64,000 bases of DNA from Flammeovirgaceae bacterium 311. Lineage in GTDB: Bacteria; Bacteroidota; Bacteroidia; Cytophagales; Cyclobacteriaceae. Positions within the stretch are counted from its first letter, which is position 1. Each line of letters opens with the position of its first letter. The stretch is taken from assembly GCA_000597885.1 (NCBI GenBank), contig CP004371.1, positions 6,584,501 to 6,648,500 of the forward strand, written 5' to 3'. Under the pieces are notes generated by a model. That model did not search any database, was not told the origin of the DNA, and saw only the letters and a program-made list of their open reading frames with translations. This document shows, piece by piece, positions 35,313-45,536 of the stretch. The translations under genes and the position numbers were made by a program.

Positions 35313-38102
35313 TTAAACCACAATATTTACAATACGCTTAGGTACAATTATGATCTTCTTTGGAGGTTTTCCTTCGGTCCATTTCTGAACCTGCTCCGAA
35401 GCTAAAATCTCCCGCTCCATATCCTGCTGCGGAGTGTCTATCGCAAACACCATTTTAGCACGCATTTTTCCATTGATGGAAATAGGGTACTCAAAGCTTG
35501 ATTCCTGCAGGTACTCCTCGTTATAATCAGGGTAAGGTGCCACCACAACCGAAGTCTGGTGCCCCAGCAGGTGCCAAAGTTCTTCGGCAATATGAGGTGC
35601 ATAGGGAGCAACAATCAGTACCAGTATTTCCAGCACCTCCTTTTTATTGCATTTAAGTGCAGAAAGCTCATTTACACAAATCATGAAAGCCGGTACGCTG
35701 GTATTGAAAGAGTAGCGGTCAATATCTTCTGTAGCCTTTTTTATAGCTGTGTGCAGTACTTTCAATTCCTCTCTGGTAGCAGCGGCATCAGAAACAGCAA
35801 AGTTTCCACCCTCATCATAGAATAGCCTCCAGAGCTTGCGCAAAAATTTATATACGCCATCAATGCCCTGGGTGCTCCAGGGTTTGAATTGCTCCAGTGG
35901 CCCCAGAAACATCTCGTACAAACGCAGGGTATCGGCTCCATAACGCGCAATCACTTCGTCCGGATTTACCACATTGTATTTAGATTTGGACATTTTCTCC
36001 ACTTCTGAGCCACAGATATATTTACCCCTATTGGTGCCATTTTCCTCCAGGATAAATTCAGCATTAGCCAGATCAGGCCTCCACTGACGGAAAGCCTCCA
36101 GGTCCAGCACATCATTGTCTACCAGGCTGATTTCTACATGCAGCGGAGTAACATCGTACCTATCCTTTAGGTTGAAGGAAACAAAGGTATTTGTTTGGTT
36201 ATTAAGACGATATACAAAATTGGAGCGGCCCTGGATCATACCCTGGTTGATCATTTTACGGAATGGCTCCATCACCGATACCTTATTAATATCGTAAAGA
36301 AACTTAGTCCAGAAGCGGGCATACAGCAAGTGGCCTGTAGCATGTTCTGCTCCGCCAATGTAGAGGTCAACTGCTTGCCAGTACTCCTGTGCTTCCTTGC
36401 TCACAAACTCCTGCTGGTTTTTTGGATCCATATAGCGGAAGAAATACCAGCTGGAACCTGCCCAGCCCGGCATGGTATTCGTCTCCAGCGGATGGCCGCT
36501 GCGAGTTTTCCAATTGCGTGCTCTTGCCAGGGGAGGCTCGCCACTTTCGGTAGGCAGGTATGCATCTACCTCTGGCAAGCGCAGGGGCAGCTCGTCGTCT
36601 TCCAGCAATTGCGGTATATCATCTTTGAAGTACACAGGAAATGGCTCCCCCCAGTAACGCTGCCTGCTGAAGATGGCATCGCGCATGCGGAAATTGGTGC
36701 GGCCCTTTCCTATACCTTTTCGCTCCAGCCAGCGTACAGCAGTACGCATGGCTTCTGCAACCGTCAAATCATTTAGGAAGTCACTGTTGATAATGGTACC
36801 TTCTTTGGCAGGATGGGCTTCATTTTCAACATCGCCACCGGAAACTACCTGCCGGATGGGCAGCTGATAATGCTTTGCAAAAGCCCAGTCGCGGCTATCA
36901 TGAGCGGGTACAGCCATTACAGCTCCTGTTCCATAACCAGCAAGTACATAATCGGCAATCCAGATGGGGATACGCTCACCATTGAAAGGGTTAATGGCAT
37001 AGGCACCGGTAAAAACACCAGACACGGTTTTTACATCACTCATCCGGTCACGTTCCGAACGGTTTTTTGCTGTTTCTACATATTCGTTCACAGCAGCCTG
37101 TTGTTCTGCTGTGGTGATAATATCTACCAGCTCATGTTCCGGGGCCAGTACCAGGAATGAAACGCCGAAAATTGTATCGATGCGGGTGGTAAATACCTTT
37201 ATCTTCTCTTTAAACTCATCATCGGTTTCAAAGAACAGCTCTGCGCCCTCAGAACGGCCTATCCAGTTGCGCTGCATTTCTTTTACGGCTTCCGGCCACT
37301 GGATGAACTCAAGATCATTCAGCATCCGCTCGGCATAGGCTGTAATGCGCAGACTCCACTGCCGCATTTTTTTGCGAACTACCGGGAAACCACCTCTTTC
37401 AGATACTCCATCTTTTACTTCTTCGTTAGCCAGCACTGTACCCAGGGAAGGGCACCAGTTAACAGTTGCATCTGAAAGATAAGCCAGACGGTAGTGCAGC
37501 AGGATTTGCTCCTTTTCAGCCTCAGACATAGCTCTCCAGGCATTGGCAGAAAATTGCGGTGTTTCATCATCGCAGCTGGCATTCAAGCCGGTATTACCTG
37601 ATTTTTCAAACCTTCTGATCAGTTCGCTGACCGGTAAGGCTTGTTCCTGCTCCTGATCATAGTAGTGCAGAAAAAGCTGTTTAAAAATCCACTGGGTCCA
37701 TTTGTAGTAATCAGGATCTGAAGTGGCAAATTCACGGTTCCAGTCAAAGGAAAAGCCAATATTACGTAGCTGCTCCTTGTAGCGGCGAATGTTCTGTTCT
37801 GTGGTAACAGCCGGGTGCTGGCCTGTTTGAATGGCATATTGCTCTGCAGGGAGCCCGAATGCATCGAAGCCCATCGGGTGCAGCACATTGTAACCCTTCA
37901 TGCGTTTGTAGCGGGAAACAATATCAGATGCGATATAGCCAAGGGGGTGCCCCACGTGTAAACCCGCACCGGAAGGGTAGGGGAACATATCGAGTGCGTA
38001 AAATTTAGGCCTGTCGTGGTCTATTTCTGTTCTGGAAATGTTCGTTTCCTGCCAGTGTTTCTGCCACTTTTTTTCTATTTCCTGAAAATTGTATTCTGCC
38101 AT
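35313..38102 (-). CDS. leuS: Leucyl-tRNA synthetase
   Basis: The 929-residue class I synthetase charges tRNA-Leu. The HIGH motif appears as HVGHPLGY near residue 50, and KMSKSKYN lies near residue 705, following the CP1 editing domain with its [15 protein letters not shown] segment. A C-terminal anticodon-binding region ends in [15 protein letters not shown]. It is somewhat longer than the E. coli enzyme (860), which is usual in Bacteroidota. Monocistronic, with a possible -7 box upstream. Confidence 0.98.
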   Translation of the reverse strand: MAEYNFQEIEKKWQKHWQETNISRTEIDHDRPKFYALDMFPYPSGAGLHVGHPLGYIASDIVSRYKRMKGYNVLHPMGFDAFGLPAEQYAIQTGQHPAVTTEQNIRRYKEQLRNIGFSFDWNREFATSDPDYYKWTQWIFKQLFLHYYDQEQEQALPVSELIRRFEKSGNTGLNASCDDETPQFSANAWRAMSEAEKEQILLHYRLAYLSDATVNWCPSLGTVLANEEVKDGVSERGGFPVVRKKMRQWSLRITAYAERMLNDLEFIQWPEAVKEMQRNWIGRSEGAELFFETDDEFKEKIKVFTTRIDTIFGVSFLVLAPEHELVDIITTAEQQAAVNEYVETAKNRSERDRMSDVKTVSGVFTGAYAINPFNGERIPIWIADYVLAGYGTGAVMAVPAHDSRDWAFAKHYQLPIRQVVSGGDVENEAHPAKEGTIINSDFLNDLTVAEAMRTAVRWLERKGIGKGRTNFRMRDAIFSRQRYWGEPFPVYFKDDIPQLLEDDELPLRLPEVDAYLPTESGEPPLARARNWKTRSGHPLETNTMPGWAGSSWYFFRYMDPKNQQEFVSKEAQEYWQAVDLYIGGAEHATGHLLYARFWTKFLYDINKVSVMEPFRKMINQGMIQGRSNFVYRLNNQTNTFVSFNLKDRYDVTPLHVEISLVDNDVLDLEAFRQWRPDLANAEFILEENGTNRGKYICGSEVEKMSKSKYNVVNPDEVIARYGADTLRLYEMFLGPLEQFKPWSTQGIDGVYKFLRKLWRLFYDEGGNFAVSDAAATREELKVLHTAIKKATEDIDRYSFNTSVPAFMICVNELSALKCNKKEVLEILVLIVAPYAPHIAEELWHLLGHQTSVVVAPYPDYNEEYLQESSFEYPISINGKMRAKMVFAIDTPQQDMEREILASEQVQKWTEGKPPKKIIIVPKRIVNIVV

Positions 38103-38124
38103 GGGTGGATTTCTTGAGCGGGTA

Positions 38125-38132
38125 CAAAGTTA
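38125..38132 (-). promoter_or_regulatory. Possible -7 box of the leuS promoter
   Basis: On the minus strand the sequence reads TAACTTTG, an exact TAnnTTTG match, 22 bases upstream of the leuS start codon. A TTG lies 12 bases further upstream instead of the expected 19-21, so only the -7 element is convincing. Confidence 0.35.
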
Positions 38133-38224
38133 GCGTAAATAGGTCAAAAAATAATGTCTGAGTATAAACAAAGCCCTAGTTAGCAGATTAATCTCTATAA
38201 GATGCTAACCTAAAAAATAACATT

Positions 38225-38569
38225 ATGGATAACAGATGGCTGTTTTTTAACAGTTTGAAAAACATATCGGTTGTTAAAGCTGATCATGACAAAACCGGAT
38301 CCCTGCAGGATGCAGTTATTGATCTGCAGTCTGGCGAGATAGCTTTATATACCTTAAGCAGTGGAGGTTTTCTTGGATTAGGCGGAGATCGGGTAGCCTT
38401 ACCTCCAGATGCCCTGCAATTTGCCGGCGATGAAGCAAGGCTGCTGGCAGACAGCGCAAGTCTGGACAGAGCACCCGGAACAGCAACTGCCTGGCCCGAG
38501 CATATGGACAGCACCTTTATTGAAGATGTACACCGGCACTGGGGTTATCGTAAGAACAGGTCTTTGTAA
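38225..38569 (+). CDS. PRC-barrel-like protein
   Basis: The 114-residue soluble protein contains DAVIDLQSGEIALYTLSSG, followed by GFLGLGGDRVALPPDALQF. This beta-rich pattern is that of PRC-barrel domains in bacterial small proteins (strand, turn, the Gly-rich GLGG loop, and the VALPPDAL strand). The domain would cover residues 5-75. The last 40 residues are polar. PRC-barrel proteins bind partner proteins or RNA; its role is unknown. A terminator follows immediately. Confidence 0.7.
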   Translation: MDNRWLFFNSLKNISVVKADHDKTGSLQDAVIDLQSGEIALYTLSSGGFLGLGGDRVALPPDALQFAGDEARLLADSASLDRAPGTATAWPEHMDSTFIEDVHRHWGYRKNRSL

Positions 38570-38576
38570 AAAAGAA

Positions 38577-38606
38577 AATCCCCGTACTACTACGGGGATT
38601 TTTTAT
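38577..38606 (+). terminator. Rho-independent terminator
   Basis: AATCCCCGTA at 38577-38586 pairs with TACGGGGATT at 38591-38600 around a CTAC loop, followed by a run of T residues. It ends the PRC-barrel-like gene. Confidence 0.9.
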
Positions 38607-38640
38607 GTTATTTCTGATAAAGCAATATTTTTGATCACAA

Positions 38641-38853
38641 TTATTCTGCCTTGGCTAAATGTAGTTTTGCGCTGCGTTGCAAAACAGGAGAAGTTTCCCT
38701 TTCGTATAAAGGAATCTGTTTAGCCTCTTCAGGGATTTTAACATGCTGCCTGCGCACAGATCTGTAGCGATTAAGCAGATAGGAGAAAAATATTAATGCC
38801 AGGGTTAAGAAAACTGAAGCACAAACATTTAGCACTATAGCCGAAGGAGTCAT
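38641..38853 (-). CDS. Hypothetical small membrane protein
   Basis: The 70-residue protein has one hydrophobic helix near the N-terminus (about residues 8-28, VCASVFLTLALIFFSYLL) and a basic, polar C-terminal tail. I recognise no family. It lies between the terminator of the PRC-barrel-like gene and another small membrane-protein frame on the same strand, downstream of the RND exporter gene. The open frame and helix are visible; that it is expressed is an inference. Confidence 0.5.
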   Translation of the reverse strand: MTPSAIVLNVCASVFLTLALIFFSYLLNRYRSVRRQHVKIPEEAKQIPLYERETSPVLQRSAKLHLAKAE

Positions 38854-38972
38854 AGAAAAGACTTTGAGTTATGAGTAGGTTGAACCCTGCACAATATTAA
38901 AGTTTTCAGTGCATCAAAAAAAGCATTTGTAAGCTTGACTCCCGAAAATAACAAAAAAATAACAATAAACTT

Positions 38973-39128
38973 TTAGGGCTTACTTTTTGGCGGATCTTTT
39001 TCCGGTGGCCTTTTTTGCGACGCATGCGTTGTGCCGGTATCATTGCCAATATTTTTCTTTCTTTTATAACTGATGCTAAACACAATTGCCAGCACGATAA
39101 CTAATATGATTACTAATGTAAAAGTCAT
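38973..39128 (-). CDS. Possible 51-residue single-helix protein
   Basis: A short frame starts at ATG 39126-39128 and ends at TAA 38973-38975. It encodes MTFTLVIILVIVLAIVFSIS followed by a basic turn (YKRKKN) and a polar, Pro- and Lys-rich tail. This is a textbook one-pass small membrane protein. It lies 58 bases after the stop of the RND exporter gene on the same strand and could be co-transcribed with it. No family is recognised, and the length makes chance occurrence possible. Confidence 0.45.
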   Translation of the reverse strand: MTFTLVIILVIVLAIVFSISYKRKKNIGNDTGTTHASQKRPPEKDPPKSKP

Positions 39129-39186
39129 GATTAAAAAATTGGTTGCTTCTAATAATTTAAACTAAGAATATCCTATTAAGTTTCAG

Positions 39187-41466
39187 CTATTTGCCAATTG
39201 GCAGAGGCTGCTGCTTTGCTCTTTTCCTCTTGATGAACAGCACCACCAGTACTGGTAAAAGTGTTAAATCGGCTATCACTGCAAATACGAGTGTAAGGCT
39301 TACCAGCAGACCTGTGTAGAAGGTACTGCCAAAGCTTGAAAGGATCAGGGTAAGAAAGCCTCCGGCCAGTATAACGGATGTGATGATGATAGCCTTTCCT
39401 GTAAAAATATAGGTGTTTTTAACAGCATAGAGCGGACTGCGTCCTTTATTAAGTTCAAATTTCAGCTTGCTTAAAAAATGAATGGTATCGTCTACGGCAA
39501 TACCGAAAGCAATGGTGAAAATTATTGAAGTTGATGCTTTCAAATATATACCAAAATACCCCATAATACCTGCAATCATCAGCAGGGGAACCAGGTTAGG
39601 GATCAGGGCGATAATGACCATCCGAAAAGATCTGTAGAGCAGGCCAACAATCAGGGCAATTATACCAAAGGCAATGCTCAGACCTTCCAGCATATTGCGT
39701 GTAATATATTCTGCATTTTTATCCACCAGCAGCGAGGTGCCCGTTACACGAAAGTCAATCAGGCTGCTGTTTATGTTCTGTGCCAGAAAAAGCTGCAGTT
39801 CTTTATTCTTTTCCTCACTTATGTTGCTCCCCCAGTCGGGCATTCGCCCGCTGATCCGGCCAAGCCTTCCCTGTTGTGCTACCAGGGGAACTGCTTTGCT
39901 GCTTTGTTCCAGTCTTCGTAAAAAGCCTGCAATCCTGGCATAGTCACGCTTGTTTTCCGGTAATCTAAAATAGGCTGCCTGGCCTCCGTTAAGGGCTCTG
40001 TTCACACCTTTAACCAGGAGGAGTGGAGAAACTACGCCCTTCACACCATATTCCTGCTCCAGGTATGTATTCAGTTTTTGGATTTCTGCCAGTACGGCGG
40101 GATCATATACCGTGCGGCTGCTGTCTGCGACTATAATAGCGCCTTCAAAAGGCTTGTTGCCGCCAAAGTGCTCGTCAAAAAAATATACATCCTGTTTCAG
40201 GGGGTCATTCTCCCTTATATCTTCCAGAAGAAAGGTATTGCTTTCCAGCCGGCTGATGCCCACCACAGAGAGCAGTAATAGTATCCCATAGGCTGCAAGT
40301 ACCCGGTAGCGATGGCGAATTACCCTGTTGAACATGCGGCGTAGTGTACCCACCCATAGCAGTCGGTTTTGGGCACGGTCAACCACTTTTGGTGTTTTCA
40401 TTAATACCAGAACAGAGGGCAGAACAGTAAATGCCAGTATAAAGGCAATAAATACACCTGCAGCTACATAAAGACCAAAATCACGGATAGGCTTTATATT
40501 GGTGGTTAAAAGGGTTAAAAAACCAACAGATGTGGTCAGGGAGGTTAGAAAGGTGGCCATCCCTATTTCTTTCATGGTTAACCGGATGGCCTCTTTTTTG
40601 GGATGCCCGTTCCTAAGCTCCTCTATGTATTTGGTAAGGATATGCACTACATCAGACATGCCCACTACAAACATAATGGTAGGCATAAGTACCATCATTA
40701 CATCCAGCATTTTGCCTGTGGCAGCCATCAGGCCCAGGATCCACACAACTGTTAAAACCACCACCAGTATAGGCACAGCTACTCCCCACAGGGATCGGTA
40801 AGCCAGCGTCAGAAAAATAATAACCAGCACCAAAGAGGCTCCTGCAAAAACAGCAAACTCCAGCTGCATTTTTTCCACATATACCGATTGTGCCCGCACC
40901 TTGCCTGCCAGATGAACTTCATCGAAGGGGTGCGGGGCAAGTATCTGGTTTACCTGCAGCATGAGAGAATCGGCCTGTTGTTTGCTGATTTGCTGCTTGT
41001 GGTTAATTGCAATGGCAACAGCAGGTGTGTTGGGCGCTAAAAGTGTACCCATCACAGCAGGGTTAGCCCATAATTCAGCGCTGTCCAGGGCATAATACCG
41101 GGGCTGGTCTATGCGCAGTGCCGGCGGCTCAAAAATACCTAAAGGTCCGATGATTGGATTTTTAAGATTGGTTACAGAAAGCACCTGCCGGGTAAGTGGC
41201 AGGTTGTCCAGGGCGCGGGTTACTGAATCAAGTCTTTGCAGAAAGTCCTGCTGAAATACACCGGCTTTGTTTTCAATCCCAATTAATAGAAAATCATTGT
41301 CGTTCTCGAACTGCTCGCGGTACTCAAGAAAAAACTCCAAATCCTGATCGCCGGTGGGGAAGAAATTTTCAAAATTATAATCGAAACGTAGCCTGGTAAT
41401 AAAAAAGCCTGCCACAAGGGTCAGGAGCCCAATTACAAGCAGGGTACGTTTGGCCAGCTTATGCAT
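39187..41466 (-). CDS. RND-superfamily (MMPL-type) exporter
   Basis: The 759-residue protein has twelve predicted helices in two repeats: one helix, a large periplasmic domain (about residues 35-200), then five helices, and the same again (second domain at about 405-575). Conserved pieces include GMSDVVHILTKY near residue 270 and FGIAVDDTIHFLSKLK near residue 650, the Asp-bearing transmembrane motif used for proton coupling. This layout fits the MMPL/hopanoid-transporter branch of RND proteins, which work without TolC and move lipids or hydrophobic molecules. It is encoded alone, so the cargo is unknown. Confidence 0.88.
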   Translation of the reverse strand: MHKLAKRTLLVIGLLTLVAGFFITRLRFDYNFENFFPTGDQDLEFFLEYREQFENDNDFLLIGIENKAGVFQQDFLQRLDSVTRALDNLPLTRQVLSVTNLKNPIIGPLGIFEPPALRIDQPRYYALDSAELWANPAVMGTLLAPNTPAVAIAINHKQQISKQQADSLMLQVNQILAPHPFDEVHLAGKVRAQSVYVEKMQLEFAVFAGASLVLVIIFLTLAYRSLWGVAVPILVVVLTVVWILGLMAATGKMLDVMMVLMPTIMFVVGMSDVVHILTKYIEELRNGHPKKEAIRLTMKEIGMATFLTSLTTSVGFLTLLTTNIKPIRDFGLYVAAGVFIAFILAFTVLPSVLVLMKTPKVVDRAQNRLLWVGTLRRMFNRVIRHRYRVLAAYGILLLLSVVGISRLESNTFLLEDIRENDPLKQDVYFFDEHFGGNKPFEGAIIVADSSRTVYDPAVLAEIQKLNTYLEQEYGVKGVVSPLLLVKGVNRALNGGQAAYFRLPENKRDYARIAGFLRRLEQSSKAVPLVAQQGRLGRISGRMPDWGSNISEEKNKELQLFLAQNINSSLIDFRVTGTSLLVDKNAEYITRNMLEGLSIAFGIIALIVGLLYRSFRMVIIALIPNLVPLLMIAGIMGYFGIYLKASTSIIFTIAFGIAVDDTIHFLSKLKFELNKGRSPLYAVKNTYIFTGKAIIITSVILAGGFLTLILSSFGSTFYTGLLVSLTLVFAVIADLTLLPVLVVLFIKRKRAKQQPLPIGK

Positions 41467-41593
41467 GCAGTAGTGGTAAAAAATATTATAGCCGCCAAAC
41501 TTCTTGTCTTTGTGTTTGTCTGGCGGTATTTTACGAGTCCGAAATTAACAAAGTTTTTAAACAGGCACGTTCTATTTTCAGAAGCACAGATCT

Positions 41594-42388
41594 ATGCAGC
41601 AATACCTCAACCTTATGCAGCACATCCTTGATAAAGGGGTAGCCAAAGAAGACCGTACCGGCACCGGGACCATTAGTGTTTTCGGTTATCAGATGCGCTT
41701 TGACCTGTCAGAAGGCTTTCCACTTGTTACTACAAAAAAACTGCACCTGCGCAGTATTATCCATGAACTACTCTGGTTTTTGCAGGGTAGTACCAACATA
41801 CAATACCTTAAAGAAAATAAAGTAAGCATCTGGGATGAGTGGGCTGATGAAAACGGAGAATTAGGCCCTGTTTATGGATATCAGTGGCGCAGCTGGCCGG
41901 CAGCAGATGGCCGCCATATTGATCAGATTACTAACCTGATCAGCCAGATAAAGCGTAATCCAGATTCCAGGCGATTAATGGTAAGTGCCTGGAATGTTGC
42001 TAACATTGAGCAAATGGCCCTGCCTCCCTGCCATGCTCTTTTCCAGTTTTATGTGGCAGAAGGCAGGCTTTCCTGTCAGCTCTACCAGCGTAGTGCAGAT
42101 GTGTTTTTAGGAGTGCCTTTCAATATAGCTTCCTATGCACTGCTTACCCTCATGGTGGCCCAGGTGTGCGGGCTGCGGCCAGGCGAATTCATTCATACCC
42201 TTGGCGATGCCCATCTTTATAGAAATCACCTGGAACAAACACAGCTGCAGCTAAGCCGGGAGCCAAAACCATTGCCCAAAATGCTGCTAAACCCGGAGGT
42301 AAAAGACATCTTCAGCTTCCGGTTCGAGGATTTCACCTTAGTGGATTACGACCCACACCCGCATATAAAAGGAGCAGTGGCTGTTTAA
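41594..42388 (+). CDS. thyA: Thymidylate synthase
   Basis: The 264-residue enzyme, identical in length to E. coli ThyA, methylates dUMP to dTMP with methylene-tetrahydrofolate. The catalytic Cys is in [12 protein letters not shown] near residue 145. [21 protein letters not shown] near residue 165 contributes dUMP-binding Arg and Asn, and [12 protein letters not shown] is the conserved C-terminus that closes over the site. It is convergent with the class IV aminotransferase gene and shares a terminator hairpin with it. Confidence 0.98.
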   Translation: MQQYLNLMQHILDKGVAKEDRTGTGTISVFGYQMRFDLSEGFPLVTTKKLHLRSIIHELLWFLQGSTNIQYLKENKVSIWDEWADENGELGPVYGYQWRSWPAADGRHIDQITNLISQIKRNPDSRRLMVSAWNVANIEQMALPPCHALFQFYVAEGRLSCQLYQRSADVFLGVPFNIASYALLTLMVAQVCGLRPGEFIHTLGDAHLYRNHLEQTQLQLSREPKPLPKMLLNPEVKDIFSFRFEDFTLVDYDPHPHIKGAVAV

Positions 42389-42423
42389 GCCCTTTTGCTT
42401 CAGGAAGGCTATAGTTTTTACAC

Positions 42424-42473
42424 GAAAAACAGCATGTGCGCAGCTTTTACAACAACTGTGCACATGCTGTTAT
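42424..42473. terminator. Shared terminator hairpin between thyA and the aminotransferase
   Basis: AACAGCATGTGCGCAG (42428-42443) pairs with CTGTGCACATGCTGTT (42456-42471), a 16-base stem with one G-T wobble, around a 12-base loop. On the minus strand it runs into TTTTT, so it best fits termination of the aminotransferase gene; on the plus strand the T-run is short. Confidence 0.7.
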
Positions 42474-42495
42474 TGCTAATGTATGGTGCCAGATA

Positions 42496-43308
42496 TTATG
42501 CATCAGACCTGTACATATCAGGCAGCAGCGACCAGAGTTCTTCCAGATCAGTACTATATTGTTTGCTGCCTGCCTGCTGTACAGGCTGAAGTCCGCCAAC
42601 ATTAGTGCATACCAGCTTATCGACCTTTTCCAGCTCGTCGGGCCGGGCCAGCACTTCAAATACAGGCTCGCCTTTTTCAATCATCTTACGCATAAGCCAG
42701 GATCGCATAACACCGGCAACACAACCACTGTCCAGGGCTGGTGTATACCAGCGATTGCGTTTCTTCCAAAACAGGTTGGCAGCAGTGGCCTCTGCTATTT
42801 CGCCTCGGTGATTCAGCAAGATCAGTTCTTCCCTGTTTTTATAGTTTTTTTCGTGGCTGGCCATTACATAGGGCAGGGCACTGATTGTTTTGACAAAAGA
42901 CCAGCGAGAGGGGAGCAGGGTGACGTCTTCTGAAAAGCAGATCTGCTTTCTTACCTGGATCTGCGGTGCTACTGTTGCAGAGGCAGCCAGCATGGTATTC
43001 ACCTCGTTAGTTTCAGGCGTATATAAACCTTCGCCACTACGCCAGATCCACAGGCGCATGCGCTGCCAGCCTGTAGTACCATCGGCTAGCTGCCTGATCT
43101 GTGTCTCCAGTTGTAAATTTGGGGATAACTGAAGTCCCAGTGCGGGCAGGCTCCTTTTTATTCTTGATTCATGCAGTTGTAGCAGCGGGCATACACCATT
43201 GTAAATTATCATGGTTTCAAAACAACCATCGCCAAATCGAAATCCCCGGTTCTGAAGGTCTGCAGCAACATCAGCAGAAATACTTTTTCCATTTAGCAGT
43301 GCATTCAT
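42496..43308 (-). CDS. Class IV aminotransferase (aminodeoxychorismate lyase/branched-chain type)
   Basis: This PLP enzyme of fold type IV has FRFGDGCFETMIIYNG near residue 20, the catalytic Lys in SHEKNYKNREE near 145, GEIAEATAANLFW with the conserved Glu near 165, and PALDSGCVAGVMRSWL near 190. The frame is open up to 43641, but those extra 111 residues are antisense to sdaAB and show no family similarity. The ATG at 43308 (MNALLNGKSISAD) gives a normal 270-residue protein. Length and motifs fit PabC, which makes 4-aminobenzoate for folate. D-amino-acid or branched-chain aminotransferase activity cannot be excluded. Confidence 0.85.
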   Translation of the reverse strand: MNALLNGKSISADVAADLQNRGFRFGDGCFETMIIYNGVCPLLQLHESRIKRSLPALGLQLSPNLQLETQIRQLADGTTGWQRMRLWIWRSGEGLYTPETNEVNTMLAASATVAPQIQVRKQICFSEDVTLLPSRWSFVKTISALPYVMASHEKNYKNREELILLNHRGEIAEATAANLFWKKRNRWYTPALDSGCVAGVMRSWLMRKMIEKGEPVFEVLARPDELEKVDKLVCTNVGGLQPVQQAGSKQYSTDLEELWSLLPDMYRSDA

Positions 43309-43382
43309 ATAAGAAATTAACCATTTATAAAGTATTACTACGTAGCTTTCCCTAATTTGTCTACCATTGTAAAGAGAGCACC

Positions 43383-44060
43383 ATGTCTGACAAAAGCAGT
43401 ATATTTGATATGATCGGGCCGGTAATGATTGGGCCCAGTAGCAGCCATACGGCTGGTGTAGTACGTATAGGCAGGGTAGCCAGGCGCATCTTAGGGGGGC
43501 AGCCCGATGAGGCAAAGATAACGTTTTACAATTCTTTTGCCCGTACCTATGAAGGGCATGGTAGCGACAGAGCTGTATTGGCGGGCCTGATGGACTATAA
43601 AACCGATGATGTTCGCATCCGTCAGGCACTGGATCTGGCAAAGGAGCAGGAGCTGAAGTACAGCTTCCGTTCTGTAGGAAATGCCTCTACCCTGCACCCG
43701 AATACCGTAAAGCTGGAGCTGAAAAAAGAGGAGCGTTTGGTGGAGGTTACCGGCGAAAGTCTGGGGGGTGGCGTTATCAATATTGCAAAGCTAGATGGTT
43801 TTACCGCTAATTTTAGTGCAGCGCTGCATACCCTCATCATTACCGCCCGCGATGTGCCCGGAAGTATTGCCTTTATTTCCAGTGTGCTGGCCAATGATAA
43901 CTGCAACATAGCCACCATGACGGTTTCCCGTAAAGGCCGTAACGACCTGGCGCTGCTGGTCATTGAAATGGACTCCGGCATTGCACCAATCGTAAAGCAA
44001 TACCTGGAGTACCTGGATTGGGTAACAGAAGTGATTTACATTCCGGATATAGATTTTTAA
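43383..44060 (+). CDS. sdaAB: L-serine dehydratase, beta subunit
   Basis: The 225-residue protein starts with DMIGPVMIGPSSSHTAGVVRIG, the strong signature of the beta chain of iron-sulfur L-serine dehydratase. The C-terminal third (about residues 150-222) is an ACT-like domain (ITARDVPGSIAFISSVLAND), usually an amino-acid-binding regulatory part. The enzyme converts serine to pyruvate and ammonia. The alpha chain with the iron-sulfur cluster is not in the window. The TolC-like gene begins 3 bases after its stop. Confidence 0.92.
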   Translation: MSDKSSIFDMIGPVMIGPSSSHTAGVVRIGRVARRILGGQPDEAKITFYNSFARTYEGHGSDRAVLAGLMDYKTDDVRIRQALDLAKEQELKYSFRSVGNASTLHPNTVKLELKKEERLVEVTGESLGGGVINIAKLDGFTANFSAALHTLIITARDVPGSIAFISSVLANDNCNIATMTVSRKGRNDLALLVIEMDSGIAPIVKQYLEYLDWVTEVIYIPDIDF

Positions 44061-44063
44061 TTT

Positions 44064-45527
44064 ATGACACGTTATTTTCTACTGCTTGTACTATTTTTTA
44101 CAGGACCTGTTGTGCATGCCCAGCAGCCGGCTGAACAGGCGCCAGCTGATCTGGGGAGCCGCATATCATTACAGGAAGCTGTTGAGTATGCCTGGCGTAA
44201 TAATATCCAGATACGGCAAAGCCAGCTGCAGGTACAGGCTAGTGAAATCGATTACCTGCAGTCCAGGCTTGTACGGCTGCCAAGCTTAAACGGACAGGCT
44301 GCACACAGCTATGCCTTTGGCCGCACAATTGACCCATTTACAAACCAGTTTACTACTGATCCGATCCGCTATAACAGATTCAGTGTTTTTAGTTCAGTAG
44401 ATATTTTTGCTGGTTTTCAGGCGCTCAACCAAATCAAGTCACGCTATGCAGAGCTGGAGGCTACACGCCAGGATGCTGCAGAAGCCAGGAATATTGTAGG
44501 GCTGCAGGTAACAGATGCTTATTTGCAGGTGTTGTTGAATCAGGAACTGGCCTCAATTTCACAGCTACAGGTAGCTACCTCTCAGGAGCAGCTGAATCGC
44601 ACCCGCATACAGGTAGATGCAGGCTCATTACCACAGGCTAACCTTTATGATGTAGATTCACAGCTGGCAGCAGATGAAGTTTCTGCTGTTAATGCAGAGA
44701 ACAACCTGGAGCTTGCTAAATTAAACCTTTTGCAGACCTTACAGCTGCCCGGTGGCCAAAATGTGGAAGTGGAGCCAATAGAGATCGATATGTCAGGATT
44801 GCAGCTAACCATCACTTCACCAGAGGAAATTTACGCCATAGCCGTGGAAAATCAGCCGCAAATCAGGGCAGCATACAACCGTCAGGATGCTACACAGTAT
44901 AGCCTCCAGGCTGCAAAAGGATCCCTTATGCCCAGTTTGTCACTGAGTGGTAACATCACTACACAATATTCAAGTATTGGTACAGAAAGAGATATCCTCA
45001 CCCTGCCAGATTTTATTGAAACAGAAGCAGGTTATGTTCAGGGTACTGATCAGGTAGTTATCATACGTCAGCCAAGCACACAGGTAGTGGTGAACGAAAT
45101 ACCATTCTGGGACCAGCTGGATCTTAACCGCCAGCAAAATGTAAGCTTGAACCTGGATATACCGATATTCAATAATTATCAGGCCCGCAGGCAGGTTGGC
45201 CTGGCAAGGATTCAGAATCGTAGTGCCGATCTGGAGCTGGAAAGGGTCAAAAACCAGCTTCGTACCAGCATAGAGCAGTCTTATGCCGATGCCAGGGCGG
45301 CTGCTAAGCGATATGCAGCACTACAAAAGCAGGTAGAATCGCTGGAGCTGGCATTTAGAAATGCTGAAATTCGCAGAGAAGTAGGTTCTATCAGTACTTA
45401 TGATTTTACCTTTGCAAAAAATAATTTGGATAGGGCACGTGCAGAGCTGGCACAGGCAAAATATACATATGTTTTCAGTCTAAAAGTAATAGACTTCTAT
45501 TTAGGCAATCCATTGACCCAAGAATAA
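44064..45527 (+). CDS. TolC-like outer-membrane efflux protein
   Basis: The 487-residue protein has a signal peptide cleaved after about VVHAQ (residue 19). The usual duplicated coiled-coil plan is visible: ISLQEAVEYAWRNNIQIRQ near the N-terminus, LQVTDAYLQVLLNQELASI near 150, the repeat QIRAAYNRQDATQYSLQAAKG near 275, and a long C-terminal helix region with IEQSYADARAAAKRYAALQKQ. It forms the trimeric outer-membrane channel of a tripartite exporter. It is followed 9 bases later by a HlyD-type adaptor. Confidence 0.93.
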   Translation: MTRYFLLLVLFFTGPVVHAQQPAEQAPADLGSRISLQEAVEYAWRNNIQIRQSQLQVQASEIDYLQSRLVRLPSLNGQAAHSYAFGRTIDPFTNQFTTDPIRYNRFSVFSSVDIFAGFQALNQIKSRYAELEATRQDAAEARNIVGLQVTDAYLQVLLNQELASISQLQVATSQEQLNRTRIQVDAGSLPQANLYDVDSQLAADEVSAVNAENNLELAKLNLLQTLQLPGGQNVEVEPIEIDMSGLQLTITSPEEIYAIAVENQPQIRAAYNRQDATQYSLQAAKGSLMPSLSLSGNITTQYSSIGTERDILTLPDFIETEAGYVQGTDQVVIIRQPSTQVVVNEIPFWDQLDLNRQQNVSLNLDIPIFNNYQARRQVGLARIQNRSADLELERVKNQLRTSIEQSYADARAAAKRYAALQKQVESLELAFRNAEIRREVGSISTYDFTFAKNNLDRARAELAQAKYTYVFSLKVIDFYLGNPLTQE

Positions 45528-45536
45528 TCCATAATC

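Noticed and set aside
43309-43641. N-terminal 111-codon extension of the aminotransferase reading frame
   Set aside because: It is antisense to the start of sdaAB, shows no family similarity, and the ATG at 43308 gives the normal N-terminus of a class IV aminotransferase.
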